Shown one piece after another: positions 21,210 through 32,541 of a stretch of 64,000 bases of DNA. Every line of letters begins with the position of its first letter. The first letter of the stretch is position 1. The notes below the pieces were generated by a model. It worked only from the letters and a program-made list of their open reading frames with translations. It was not told where the DNA came from and ran no database searches. The DNA is taken from NCBI GenBank assembly GCA_001632435.1, contig KV423963.1, forward strand, positions 8,592-72,591. Direction: 5' to 3'. Made by a program: the position numbers and the translations under genes. Source of the stretch: Calocera cornea HHB12733. Lineage: Eukaryota; Basidiomycota; Dacrymycetes; Dacrymycetales; Dacrymycetaceae.

Positions 21210-23819
21210 ATGGCTTCCACCACCCTCGATGTCCGCGTCCTCGCTGAAGCCTTCCCGCCGACCACGACTGCTTACAGCACGGAGAACACACCGGCCAAGT
21301 CGGCCGATTCGGTTCTCCTGCCGGCATGCGTCCTGTCTGACCTGAACGATCCCTTCTACATTGGCAAGCTGCGCGAGTCATCCGTGACCCCGTCGAACCT
21401 AGTGTCGGAAGGAATCAAGTCTGCTCCCGGCGCGTCGACGTCTGGTTCCTTGGCTGCCGCGCTTCGCTCCGACTCCCACAAAGGCCTACTCGCAACTGGA
21501 TCGGATAACCGGACCAGAACGACCAACGGTGCGGGCGCCTTTTCGAGCACCAAAGATGCAGTACTGGATGCCTTCTTTGGGCTCGGGCAGTGGTCGAACG
21601 GCACAGAGGTGCATGGACGCTTGACCGAAGCGTGGGCACAAGATCCTGATACCACATTGCGGCTCATCTTCAATCTGAGATCCATCCATGAGGGCAAGAA
21701 TGCTCGTGACCTGTTCTTCCATGCCTTCGGCTGGCTTTATCGTGAACATCCACGCACCGCGATCGTTAATCTGGATCAGCTTGTGTCGAAGATTTGCGAG
21801 GATCCGAGAAATGTTGCAGGGAGGAAGAAGTGGGAGAAATCGAGACAGGAGAAGGACGCTACGACGGAGATGGAAAATGCCGATCAGGAGTTCGTGGAGC
21901 GTCCGGCCCGCTCGCACGGTTGCTGGAAGGACCTGCTGAGCATCGTCTCGTTGGCATTCATCGACCGCCTCGGCGATAAGAAAATGGATCCCGAACTGCT
22001 GAAGACGTGGAGCGGGCCCGCCCCTTTGTTCCGTGCTGGACACGTGGACTGCAATCATCCGGTTCAACCCGAGCAAGGCACTGTGTCGATGTCTCGCCGC
22101 CTGTCCGAACACAAGCACACCACGCAGAATCTCAACATCGCCGAGATGCACGCCCAAGAATGGAAACAGAAGGCGAAAGACCAGCGACGGAGCAGACACG
22201 AGCTCGGATTGAGAACTCTCGAGAGGAAACTCGAGCAGGATTGGAAATTTCGCAGTCTATATGTTGCCGTTGCCCGCCTTTTCGGAGATGCTCTTATCCG
22301 CGATATCCACGCTCTTGTCGAGATCGTCAACTTGCGCAAGGTTGGTGACCTGAAGAGCGCGATCACCATACGGAAGCTTGGCGATTCCATGAGCCTCGCC
22401 GCTAAGTGGGCGCCTTCGATCGGCAAGTCGTTCGACCGGCAGTTCCTTATGACATCCGCCATTGCGCAAGTTCTCTTCCCTTTCAACGGCGCTCCGGATT
22501 CTCCGGAGCGGGAGGTGCAGACGCACAAGGCACGCAACATGCTCAGGCGGTTCATCCTTACGCCGCTGCGGAATTTTTTGGCGGTGCCGGAATCGAACAT
22601 GCATCCGGGCAAGTGGGACAAGATTGCTTATCCGCGAGTGCCGGCCGTGTGCTTCACCACCAACAAATCTCTTTTCTGGCACCACGATGAGCAACGATTC
22701 GTGAAGCATCTCGATTCCGTTGGCAAGGGCAAGCGGACGATCAGCGGCTCAGCGTTACTTCCTCATGAGATATTGATCGGAGCGATCGACGCCTCCACGG
22801 TCAAGATCGACGGCGATCAGCAGCCTCGGCCCGCCAGAGGCAGAGGTTCCTCCAGGCGCAGAGGCTCTTCCAAGGTCCCGATGTTGCGAAGCCATTACGA
22901 TCGGGCAATGCGGCGGTCATTGGGCAAGCTGTACACAGGAATCTATGATGCACAGTGGAGCTCAATGCTGGAGCACGTCACATCTCTTGGCAACCTCGAC
23001 AACTGCATTGCCGTTTGCGACGTTTCGGGATCAATGGGGTCGATCCATCAAGTGAATCAGTACATCAAGGATGGGCAGTACGACAAGGCAGCGCGCGTTT
23101 CACCTATATTTCCAGCCATCGCTCTCAGCATCATTGTCGCCCAGATTGCCGCAGCTCCGTTTCACAATCTGTTCATTACGTTCTCTGCTCGCCCGCAACT
23201 CATAGAACTACTGGAAAGGAGCTCCGATGGTTCTCCAGCTGGACTGGGAGAAATTGCGAAGGCGATGTCCAACGCTGACTGGGGCCAGAACACCAACTTC
23301 ACATCCGTGTTCCTTGATCTACTCTTGCCGACTGCGAAGCGACATCAGCTGACCAGAGAACAGATGGTTAAGCGCGTCTTCGTTTTCTCTGATATGCAGT
23401 TTGATGCTGCCCAGTCTGGCGGCCCTTGGGGACGGTCCAGAACGTCGGATGAGTGGAAGACGGCACACCAGGTAGTCAAGGCCAAGTTCGAGCAGGCGGG
23501 TTACGACATGCCTGAGCTGGTGTACTGGAATCTTGCGGGTGGAAGATACGCGGAAGGAATGGGCCTGACGGCTCCGGTCGAGAAGGACGAAATGGGTGTG
23601 ACACTTATGAGCGGCTTCTCCGGCAGTATGTTGAAGGCTTTCGTTGGTTTTGGCGATGAGGCAGAAGCAGAGATCGAGAAAGAACAGGAATGGGATGACG
23701 CCGATATCAAGCTGGAAGTACCGAAAGAGAATGCTGTAAAGGAGAAGGCCTCTCCGGCGGACAAGATGAAGAAAGTTCTCTCGGCGAAGAGCTACGCTGG
23801 TCTGAGAGTTTACGATTGA
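21210..23819 (+). CDS. DUF2828 family protein with TROVE-like and von Willebrand A domains
   Basis: Intronless, 869 residues. The N-terminal two thirds match the DUF2828 layout (DAFFGLGQWSNGTEVHGRL, LRLIFNLRSIHEGKNARD, FFHAFGWLYREHP), a helical region related to the TROVE RNA-binding module of Ro60. A short Arg/Gly/Ser-rich linker near residues 537-555 (RGRGSSRRRGSS) could contact RNA. The C-terminal vWA domain has a complete metal-ion-dependent adhesion site: DVSGS at residues 604-608, a Thr near 695-698, and Asp728 in VFSDMQF. Family members are uncharacterised; an RNP-scaffold role by analogy with Ro60 is inference. The start is the first ATG, in a good context (ACATCATGG). The lack of introns in this intron-rich neighbourhood is notable. 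Confidence 0.9.
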   Translation: MASTTLDVRVLAEAFPPTTTAYSTENTPAKSADSVLLPACVLSDLNDPFYIGKLRESSVTPSNLVSEGIKSAPGASTSGSLAAALRSDSHKGLLATGSDNRTRTTNGAGAFSSTKDAVLDAFFGLGQWSNGTEVHGRLTEAWAQDPDTTLRLIFNLRSIHEGKNARDLFFHAFGWLYREHPRTAIVNLDQLVSKICEDPRNVAGRKKWEKSRQEKDATTEMENADQEFVERPARSHGCWKDLLSIVSLAFIDRLGDKKMDPELLKTWSGPAPLFRAGHVDCNHPVQPEQGTVSMSRRLSEHKHTTQNLNIAEMHAQEWKQKAKDQRRSRHELGLRTLERKLEQDWKFRSLYVAVARLFGDALIRDIHALVEIVNLRKVGDLKSAITIRKLGDSMSLAAKWAPSIGKSFDRQFLMTSAIAQVLFPFNGAPDSPEREVQTHKARNMLRRFILTPLRNFLAVPESNMHPGKWDKIAYPRVPAVCFTTNKSLFWHHDEQRFVKHLDSVGKGKRTISGSALLPHEILIGAIDASTVKIDGDQQPRPARGRGSSRRRGSSKVPMLRSHYDRAMRRSLGKLYTGIYDAQWSSMLEHVTSLGNLDNCIAVCDVSGSMGSIHQVNQYIKDGQYDKAARVSPIFPAIALSIIVAQIAAAPFHNLFITFSARPQLIELLERSSDGSPAGLGEIAKAMSNADWGQNTNFTSVFLDLLLPTAKRHQLTREQMVKRVFVFSDMQFDAAQSGGPWGRSRTSDEWKTAHQVVKAKFEQAGYDMPELVYWNLAGGRYAEGMGLTAPVEKDEMGVTLMSGFSGSMLKAFVGFGDEAEAEIEKEQEWDDADIKLEVPKENAVKEKASPADKMKKVLSAKSYAGLRVYD

Positions 23820-23947
23820 ATAGGGCTGCACAACATCTGTATCATATAGTCAAAGAATCAAACATCACTGCAGCATCCACGAAAGCTAATGTAGCATGAG
23901 ACGTCTCAACTGCCTTCCGATGCTTCCCGTATGGGGACCCACATGCA

Positions 23948-25962
23948 TCATGTCCGATAGCGGAATTCCATATTCTCCCCATCCGTAAGGTCCAGAAACT
24001 CCTGATTCTTCATGTGGACATAATCTGACTTGTCGCGAAGACTGTCACGGCGGCGGTTGTCTCGATGATTCACAAACCAAATGACAAGTAATAACAGCAC
24101 ACAGAGACTCCAGCAGCCGACTATCGTTCCAAGGCCGGGCGTATAGCGCGGGGCATCCTTTGCTTGAAACGCTTGCGGCCCAATCAGGTTGCCCACGGCA
24201 AAGGCAACAAGGACAAGAGCCGATACGGTTGTTTCTAAATGGCAAGTGTCAGGCGACGAAACATCATTCTTCCGTTGACCGCGTACTCTTGGTATAGCCC
24301 GCGACATTGCTCGCAACCAGACTCAGGATAGTCACGTAGGCTGTTGATGAAGCGTTCGCAAGATAGTAGCCTATGAGGCGACCAACTTTCAAATCAGCCG
24401 GCAGGCCATAACAGAGCGCGATGCCAAGAACCGATACTGTCAGAATAACATCAGCTACTGGGTGGACGGAATACGGAATCCAGCTTACTGGCTTCAGATA
24501 TCGATGCCATGAGCAGCCGACGGTTAAGCTTATCTCCGAGCCATAAGAAACCAACGAGCGTGATAATCTGTACCGCCCCGGCTGGGCAGCCGTACAGAAG
24601 GGACTGTTGAGAGGTGAAGCCGAAGGAGGCAATGATGATGGAAAAGAAGCTAACTTGCGTGTCAGATATTGATGAACTCCCGTTAGTACGACTTGCTTTG
24701 TAATTCCGCCGTTGCTCACGGCGGCTATAAGCGTCCAAAGGACATACAACCAGGTCTTGGACAGATATTCATCAGCAGGCGAACGGAGGGGCAAATGATT
24801 TTGCTGTACCTTTCCGTCCTTGAGAGCTTCCCAGCACTGATACGGCTTGAAATAGCGGTTGCCGACACCCTGGTTATTGCCACGGATTCGCTCGATCGCA
24901 AGCTCCTTCTCCTGCGGGGTGAGAAAACGAGCCGTGACTGGAGAATCGGGGAGAAAAAAGAAGAGAAGGAAACCGAAGACAGCAGTCAACAGTCCGCAAA
25001 GGAGGAAGACGACCTTATATCCGTGTATGGAGAATTCTCCCGCCGCGTCGCCCTTGGCCAGGCCGTATGCGATTAGTCCACCGACGATCTGGGCGACACC
25101 GATAAAGGAGAACCAGATGCCTATCCGGGACCCTTGCTCGTTCACTTTGTACTATAACCGCATTTCGCATCAACCTAGTATAACGTTATTGATAATGGCG
25201 TACCCATTGGGAAGTCACCAAGACGAAACCGGGAGTGACCGACTAGCTTGACAATCAGAGTCGATCATGATATCGATGCGGCCTACTCACTGCCTCGAAC
25301 ATACCCAGTAGGAATCTCACCGCCGCCAGACTCGAAAAGTCGGTCGCTGCAGCCATGCAAGCCAAGACCGCGCCCCATAGCAACGTGTTCACTGCCGTGA
25401 ACTTGGCGAGTGGGAGGCGCTGCATCATGAGATTGGCGGGGTATTCGAACGCCAGGTAGCCTTTCGGTTGTAAATGTCATTTGTGTGGTTATGAGCGAAG
25501 GGGATTGGGGATTGGGCTGACCGAAGTAGAATATGGTGCCCAGCCAACTATAGTCTTGTCCCACCAGGTGGGTCTGCGCCTGAAGACCCATGATCGAGGC
25601 ATACCTGTATAAGAAATGAGCGACTCAAGGTCCGAACGCCCCTGATGAAGCCGAGGACTGACGACAACGTGGTCTTGTCCCAGAATTGCTATTCAACCCG
25701 TCAGATTCGTGCCCAGAAAGCAAATACAACACATGAAGCGAACCAGAGCATAGACGATGCACATGAGCGGCATAATGTGCCAGTCGATCTTGCGCAGCAG
25801 CCGGCGTTCTTGCTCCGGCGTGAAGGAGACAGCCGAGCTTTCGTTGTTCACGATCTCCATCGCCTCGTCGGCTTGCTTCGAATCGACACAGCCAGTTTGG
25901 GCGTGAGCATCGGGAAGTGAGCGCACTTTTGCATTTGCGTCCAACTTCTCGATATCGGCCAT
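23948..25962 (-). CDS. MFS transporter, Dal5/allantoate permease-like (copy A)
   Basis: Ten exons: 25962-25744, 25688-25663, 25604-25522, 25460-25291, 25242-25204, 25151-24810, 24755-24697, 24649-24489, 24436-24287, 24234-23948; 511 residues. It has the anion:cation symporter (Dal5) pattern: N-terminal cytosolic RKIDWHIMPLMCIVYAL, FWDKTTLSYASIMGL, GQDYSWLGTIFYFGYLAFEYP, RFLLGMFEASVTPGF, the loop around IRGNNQGVGN, ADLKVGRLIGYYL, NVAGYTKKTTVSA and NLIGPQAFQAKDAPRY, with 12 expected membrane helices. It probably imports a small organic anion or nitrogen source; the substrate is not predictable. The intron after exon 7 uses GC-AG (donor AA/GCAAGT). Close paralogues are at 30067 and 60767. Confidence 0.92.
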
Positions 25963-26867
25963 GTTTGGTGGTAGGTACCTTGAGGAAGGCCGCCGTAGAA
26001 GAGATCACGCCGAGCATCCTGGCCTTTGCAGAAGAACGTTTTGTACCACCCATGGAGGCTCCCTCTCCCGATACCAAAAACTGTATGACATCGTGCGCGC
26101 GATTAACTGGAGATGAAAGAAGGCTACAGCGACAATTCAAAATGGCCAGGAAGGTCAAGAAGTCCAGCTCGTCAATTCAGATAGCCACGCTCGCCAGAAT
26201 CCGCGGCCAACATCATGCGTTGTTCCTGGTAGGAGAAATCAGTTTTGATGCGCTCCGGAGCACGTACTGTATAGTTTCTCACTGGTTCTGACCCTTAGCC
26301 AGGCCATGGGCCGTGGGCGCTAAGGGAGATGAATTGTCTCGGGGTCGCGTGGTGTAGGGATTTGATAGCAGACCGAGCCAAGCAGCATCGCCTTGTCCAG
26401 GAGGGGTGGCTCACTCCAAAATTGGGACAATGGAAGCCGGCCTTGGAGAAGACCGTCTCCGCAATGACCGCAGCCCGTTGGTCATCCAAAGTGTCATCAC
26501 CGGTCTCGATGCTTCTTCATACATATCCGCCCGATAACGAATCGGTCGACTCGGCGTATCCGCAGCTCACCAAGTTAGACCAAGCTCAGGGGTCAGTATA
26601 AGGACCAGACAGATCTACAATGATCAGCGCTTGGTTGCAAAGTTGAAAATGTCGCTGCGTTTATGAGGAGGCAAGAACGTAAGAGTAGGGCGTGCGATTT
26701 GCGCGTCGCGCACTATGACGTCGATCCTCGCAGCGCGTCGACGCAGGGTTCAGCTCCTCCGTCTTGGCAGCCCCCCGAGGGGGCGCCCGCCTGTCCTACT
26801 GGGTCATTAACTCCCACCATCCTTGCCGACAGCTGCCATCTTGGCCTCATCTATCAACATATTCAGG
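25963..26867. other. Intergenic region between divergent transporter and channel genes
   Basis: Shared upstream region of the copy A transporter (minus) and the MscL-like gene (plus). No additional gene or clear core-promoter motif was recognised. Confidence 0.5.
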
Positions 26868-27670
26868 ATGGACAGCGATAACTGGGATGAGGCGCGCGAT
26901 CAGCTTCTGGAGGGACAGCAGAAGATCATCACTCGCGTCCGGACGGCCTGGCAAGGCTTCATCGGTACGCGGCATCATGCTCGACATGCGAGTATACGGG
27001 GCTGACACCATTGTAGACTTTGCAGCTAGAGACAATGTGCTCGAAGTTGCCGTTGGTTTGATGTGCGTTTTGCCAGCGATTTCGTGCTACCCTCTGACTA
27101 ACCGTCGTCCAGGCTTGGGGCGGCCTTCACACTTGTTGTGACCTCCCTCATCTCCGACGTCATCCTTCCGCCTCTGTCGCTTCTCCCGTTTATGGGAAAG
27201 AACCTGGAGGAGAAATTCCTTGTGCTGAAGCATGGTATGTGCATAATCAGTGTAGTTGGATTCCAGCTAAGGTCGCTTAGGTGCCCACAGCTCACACTAC
27301 GAAACGCTCAAGCAGGCCGCTGACGATGGTGCGTCCATTTCGCTCCTTCAGTCGGGCGAGACCTGACAATGACGTTCTAGGCGCTGTGACCATGGCCTGG
27401 GGGTGCGCCCTTCCTTCTGCTCCGCAAACGCCTTATTGACCGCTCGGCAGCTTGTTCCTCAACAACCTCTTCCATTTCTTCGGGCTGGGCCTCGCACTCT
27501 ACCTGCTAGCCCAGCTATACGGCATGGTGTCCAAGGGCTCGATCATCAAGCACACCGTGCGCTGCGCGTACTGTCGGAAGGAGATATCCGTGAAGGCGAA
27601 GCGGTGCTATTTGTGCACGAGCTGGCTCGACGGGAGAGAGGATTATCCGAGGACCGCTCTCGGTACGTGA
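26868..27670 (+). CDS. MscL-like mechanosensitive channel
   Basis: Six exons: 26868-26964, 27017-27062, 27113-27234, 27281-27328, 27381-27402, 27451-27670; 184 residues. The core FIDFAARDNVLEVAVGL and FTLVVTSLISDVILPP matches the first helix and loop of bacterial large-conductance mechanosensitive channels, followed by LSLLPFM and a second hydrophobic helix FFGLGLALYLLAQLYG. MscL opens under membrane tension and releases solutes in hypo-osmotic shock. The C-terminus has a fungal addition with CAYC and CYLC pairs, a likely zinc ribbon. The 22-nt fifth exon is needed to keep the frame. Whether it sits in the plasma membrane or an organelle cannot be told. The start ATG is the first in frame and gives the usual short charged N-terminus. 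Confidence 0.9.
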
Positions 27671-27789
27671 GTGGACTCGGTGCGAAGGGCACAGGAACGG
27701 GTTGACGAGGACATTGGCATTGGCATTAAGTATGCTAGCAGAGGATATTGTGCGTAGGAGGTATCGAATGAGCAGAGCAGTGCGCGTAT

Positions 27790-29236
27790 CTAGAACGTCT
27801 GGGAGAGCGTACTGTTGTCGGCGTATGAGCAGCTGGGAATATGCACCTGATGGTAGTACGGCAGATCGCAGAACATCTCCACGTCCCGCTCGACATCGAA
27901 GAACATATGCACTGCCGCGTATCTCAAAGGCGCATCCCCTGCCGGATGTCAGCAACGATATGCGTGTAGATAGGCAGAAAGGCGCACCCCAGCGGTACTT
28001 GTATATGCGCAGCGGGTTCGCGTTCACCGCGTTGGCCCAGCTCCGCATCTCGGGCGTCTGGAAGCTCGGGATGTGCACGACCTCGAAATTGTTCATGTAC
28101 GTGAAAGGACGCTCGTTCTCCGGGTAGGACCAGCCGTTTTGTTCCAACTGCGCTTGCACGGCTGGGCGGCGCGACGTGAACGCGCGTACGAAAGGGAAGA
28201 ACCCCTCCGACACCAACGGCGGATCGGTCCCAACCGCGAGGAAACCGTACTTTTTGGAGTCTTGGTGCAGCAGCGCGATCGGGTCATACGGCATCTCGTC
28301 GACAATAAAGGAGTCGGTGTCAAGCCGGAGGTAATAGTCGAGGCCACGTATCCGGGGATGGTCGAATATCCCGGAGAAGAAGAATTGGCACATGTGGTGA
28401 TACCCTGTGACAAGTCAATATATGCCAGAGAGGTTTGATCAGACTGCTTACCAGGCCACACCTCTGGGAACACCGGATCAACAACCTCGACATCGCTGCT
28501 GATACCTTTCGGCAGTGTCGGGTTGAGTTCGACAAATTCGATGCCGTTGATCGCCTCGAGCGCTCGCAACACCGCGGCATGACCGTCCTTCTCCATCCGG
28601 CCCATCAACAGCAACAGAAGTTTGTCCCGGAACGCGCGTCGAACATACGGTTGGCGGAAATACCCATCATGGAACAACACGATAGGATACGAGCATTGCA
28701 ATGGCACGTTGTGCCATAACAGGGAAAGCGAAAGGAGGAGGTTACTGACTTGAGACTCCTTCACGAGGTAGACGATCGCGGCGGTGTATGGGCATTGCAT
28801 AACCGTTTGTACGATGTCGGACTCTAACCGTCGTTCTGGAGTTGGGTGAGTGGTTGGGCATTAAACGTCGGTGAATATGCGCACCATACAGAACGGCCTG
28901 GTCACGTAGCCGGTCAATGTCGTCCCTTGCACGCTCTAATGCCAATCCTCCTAAGAGCGGAAAGCTCTCCTCAGGAGGCGTTGCCACTTCTACATCTCCC
29001 AATCCAAATGCCTCATCCTCACCACTCACAGCAGGATTGTACACCTGCGTAAATGACTGATAGATCTCCAGTACGGGCTGGCACTCGTCAGTGAGGGTAA
29101 TGTCGTTCCGTTGGTTGAGGAAGGCGTATTGGGTGTAGCCGGACACCAGCAATACTACAAGGATGCAGAGGCCATAGCGCGCCAGAGAGGATATCGCAGA
29201 TGTTGCCGCTGCTGGTTGGGCGTCGTGCCAGGCCAT
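27790..29236 (-). CDS. Alpha-1,2-mannosyltransferase, KTR/KRE2 family (GT15)
   Basis: Exons 29236-28885, 28823-28452, 28404-27988 and 27938-27790; 429 residues. It is a type II Golgi-like protein: short cytosolic N-terminus, one signal-anchor near residues 21-37, a stem, then the catalytic domain. Family landmarks: AAIVYLVKESQ, WPGYHHMCQFF, YYLRLDTDSF, MPYDPI, TYMNNFEVVHIPSF (its NFE holds the Glu equivalent to the reported nucleophile of yeast Kre2), and the end YRWGDAPLRYAAVHMFFDV. These enzymes add mannose from GDP-mannose to N- and O-glycans of cell-wall proteins. The first intron may instead use the nearby GTTTAA donor, which stays in frame. It converges with the MscL-like gene, only about 120 bp between stops. 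Confidence 0.92.
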
Positions 29237-30066
29237 CGTTTCGAGCTTCGGTGATCGCAATGGTACCGGCGTTGCAAGAGACCACAACGAGCGCGTTCCT
29301 CCTCGACGAAGGAGTACAGGATGATCTTGTTTACATCCTACCAACCCGGTATGCAATGTAGGCTCCCAGCATTCCCAGTGACACCGTCCTCTAGCCGTTG
29401 ATGAGATATCGTATTGAGCGTGTCGTCGGTCCAATGGACGGTACATGCAGGCATCGTCGGCGCGTCGCAGGCAAACGCGTTCGATCGCACTCGATCACGT
29501 CTCATCACGTGCTCGGCACCTCCGGCCAAGGTAAATAAAAGCTTGCCGAATCCATTAACCTTGTGCGTAAATGAAACTTGGTACCGTTGGTCACACGACT
29601 GGCATGATACCGCTCAACGATGACGCAATGGATACTTAAGGTGCCAACATTCTCTATCGTATTTGCAAACCCGTTCTAACTACAGCCAGCCTCCACCACA
29701 ATGACTCTGTGGCATTCGGCACGCACTACGGCAATCTCCACAGGATTTTCATCCGCTCACACATAGCATCGTTTCCAAAGAAGGCCGATGGAGATTTGAA
29801 GGCTGCTTTTGTCGTTACTCAGCTGACAGGAACAAGAAAAGGCCCGGGCGCGATATGCCAAAGATGGCATCGCCGGTGGGTTTCCGATGTCCGAACACCG
29901 CGTGATGCGGTGTGCAGATTGCGGGGATGACCCTGACTCCCTTTCACCGAACTGCAAAGTGTGAATGGCTCCATTTCACATTGATGATCTACAGCTACGT
30001 GTGAATTTGTGTGATACGTGGGTTCGGGTCCGGACTATGCTCCCACGACGATGCCCCGCGTGCTCT
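29237..30066. other. Intergenic region
   Basis: Upstream region of the mannosyltransferase and downstream region of the copy B transporter, both minus strand. No gene seen. Confidence 0.55.
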
Positions 30067-32541
30067 CTAGGAACGATAACGGAAATCCATGTTCTCTCCG
30101 TCCGTCAAGTCCAGGAACTCCTGGTTCTTCATATGCACGTACTCGGGGCTGTCGCGGAAGGCATCGCGTCGGCGATTCTCCCGGACATTCACCCACCAGA
30201 TGACAAGGAGCAGGATAATACAGATGATCCAGCACACCTAGGCACCGATGATTAGACGCGAGCGGAGACGGGTTCTCGACTATACATACTACAATGGTGA
30301 TGAGGGCTGGCGTGTACCTCGGAGCATCCTTTGCTTGGAAAACTTGCGGGCCTATCACATAGATCAGAACTGGAACATGATACGCACTTAGTAACCCACC
30401 GATTAAATTTCCTACACAATACGCAATCAAATACAGAGCCGAAACGGTCGTCTTCTTTGTGTATCCAGCAACATTGCTGGAGACGAGGCTGAGGAGTACA
30501 ACGAAACCGGTAGCGGAAGCTTGCGTAAAGTAATAACCGATCAATCGTCCAACCTTCAGCTCATCAGGCAGGGCGTAGACCAATAGGATGCCCAGCAACG
30601 AGACTGTCATCCAGGTCAGACGCAACCTCGGGTCTCCTCGAAAGGTACCTACTTGCTTCGCTGCAAGCTCCGAAGAAGAGACGCATGTTGAACTTGTCGC
30701 CGAGCCAGAGGAATCCAATCAGCGTGACGACCTCGATGGCGCCGCCCGGCGCGCCGTAAAGAAGTGACTGAAGAGATGTGTACCCAAACGATTCGATCAA
30801 AATCGAAAAGTAGCTGAATGGATGTCAGGCCCCAGCGTTTACCAGCACACTTCATCTTACTTGCTGATTCCTCCGCTGAGAGAAAGTCAGAGTGTATTGT
30901 CTAGCAAGCATAAAAAGCTTACTTAGGAATGTCTGCGATCAAGGAGTATGCGACAAACAGCCAAGTCTTAGGGACGAATAAGCTGTTTGGCCCCGGAAAC
31001 GAGTTGGAGTACCGACCTTAGGGTCGGACAAGGCTTCTTTGACCTAGTTGATGTCAATTTCAGCGGTTCGCCCTTGAGCACCATACACACCTGATACCAT
31101 TTGAAATGCTTGTTGCCCACACCTTGGTTATTCTTGCGGATCCGCTGAATTGCCATGGCTCGCTCCCGAGGAGTAAGGAAGTAGGCTGTGAGCGGAGAGT
31201 CCGGCATGAAAAACCAGCATACTATGCCCATGCCTTGCATTTAGGTCAGTGGCCTGGTCTCCGGTTTTCAAATAGTTACTCACTGAAGGTCATTAATCCG
31301 GTCAGCACGAAAATCACTTTCCATCCTTCGAGGCGTAGTTGTCCCGCAGCGTCAGCCTTGCCAATTCCGTCTGTCCAGTTCTTCAGGATACAGCGTTCGA
31401 AAGCTCAGCGTAGACCCACATGCAACCAGGCCTGCATACAGGCTGGGTGTTAGTGTCTCACAACCGTACAAGTACACGACAAACCGCCAAAGATCTGGGC
31501 AAACCCATTGAAGGAGAACCAGATGCCGGTCCGACCACCCTGCTCGCTAACTTTGTACTAAAAACAGAGTCGTATGAGCACCCGAATGCACGGTATCGGT
31601 CATATCCATACCCATTGGGAGGTAAACAGAGCAAATCCAGGAGACTATACTTAATCGTTCGTAAACAATTTCCTTGTAAATGTCAGTACGTACGACGGAC
31701 TGTATGGACGAGTTAGCAACGGTATCTGCACAAGGAGAGGAGCCTTAGCTAACGGCCTCGAAAACACCAAGAAAGAATCGGACCACCGCAAGCCCAGCGA
31801 AGTCTTTCGTCGCCGCCATCAGGGCAAGTATCCCGCCCCAAACCCTGCGCACATGGTGTAAGTGTTTAGTGCGCACTGTCCGAGTTGCGCGCACATGACT
31901 GAAAACGCATATCAATATAAGACAGTATTCGCTTCTGAACAGGACTTCTCACTATTGAAAGCCGTATACTTTGCTAATGGGAGCCTTTGCAACAGCCTAT
32001 TTGTCGGATACTCCCATACCTACGCCACTAACGTTAACATTCAGTACGCACACGTCGAAATGCGCACATACCAGATAGCCGAAGTAGAAGATGGAGCCAA
32101 GCCAGCTGTAGTCCTGACCCACGAGGTGGTTCTGTGTTTGGATCCCCATGATAGACGAGTAGCTCAATGTGGTCTTGTCCAGGTATTGCTACAGTGCCGG
32201 TCACAATGACAGTTAGGTCCGGATCACGCTTCACAGCGAGGCAGAGAGTTCCTCACAAGACCATAGACCACACTTGGAAGAGTTTAGCAATCGTACAGGC
32301 CCCCAACATAGCGCACGCACCAAAGAAGAGGAAGGATGTGCCAGTCGATCTTCCGAACGAGCGACGCCTCTTCCTCGGGCGTTATCTCGGTCAACTCCGC
32401 AGCAAGCTTGAGAGCCTCATCGGCATCCTCAGTGTTCATGTGGGCTCTAGCATGTTCATATTGCTCAGCCAGCCTATGGTCCACAAAGCCGACTCTAGTC
32501 GTCTTCTCAAGGTCCTTCTTCTCGTTCATGGTGTCAGCCAT
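30067..32541 (-). CDS. MFS transporter, Dal5-like (copy B), intron-saturated with micro-exons
   Basis: Nineteen exons: 32541-32321, 32272-32257, 32188-32072, 32019-31953, 31898-31895, 31844-31754, 31699-31694, 31644-31612, 31557-31485, 31431-31420, 31370-31284, 31233-31091, 31043-31017, 30966-30923, 30875-30861, 30813-30653, 30603-30400, 30351-30290, 30237-30067; 517 residues. The spliced protein aligns end to end with copies A and C, e.g. LPLLCVVYGLQYLDKTTLS, RLPLAKYTAFNIMVWGG, FEASVSPGFALF, GGLVAYGIGKADAAG, NGGISNYFSILIES. Exons of 16, 4, 6, 12 and 15 nt are required; each is flanked by GT...AG and restores conserved residues exactly. Without them stops and frame breaks appear. So this is either a functional gene with extreme intron density or a copy whose splicing is marginal. 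Substrate unknown, presumably like its paralogues. Confidence 0.85.

Noticed and set aside
31895..31898. Reading copy B as a pseudogene because of its many stops
   Set aside because: Every stop and frame break falls within a GT-AG segment whose removal restores conserved residues and an overall length divisible by three; chance agreement at 18 sites is unlikely.
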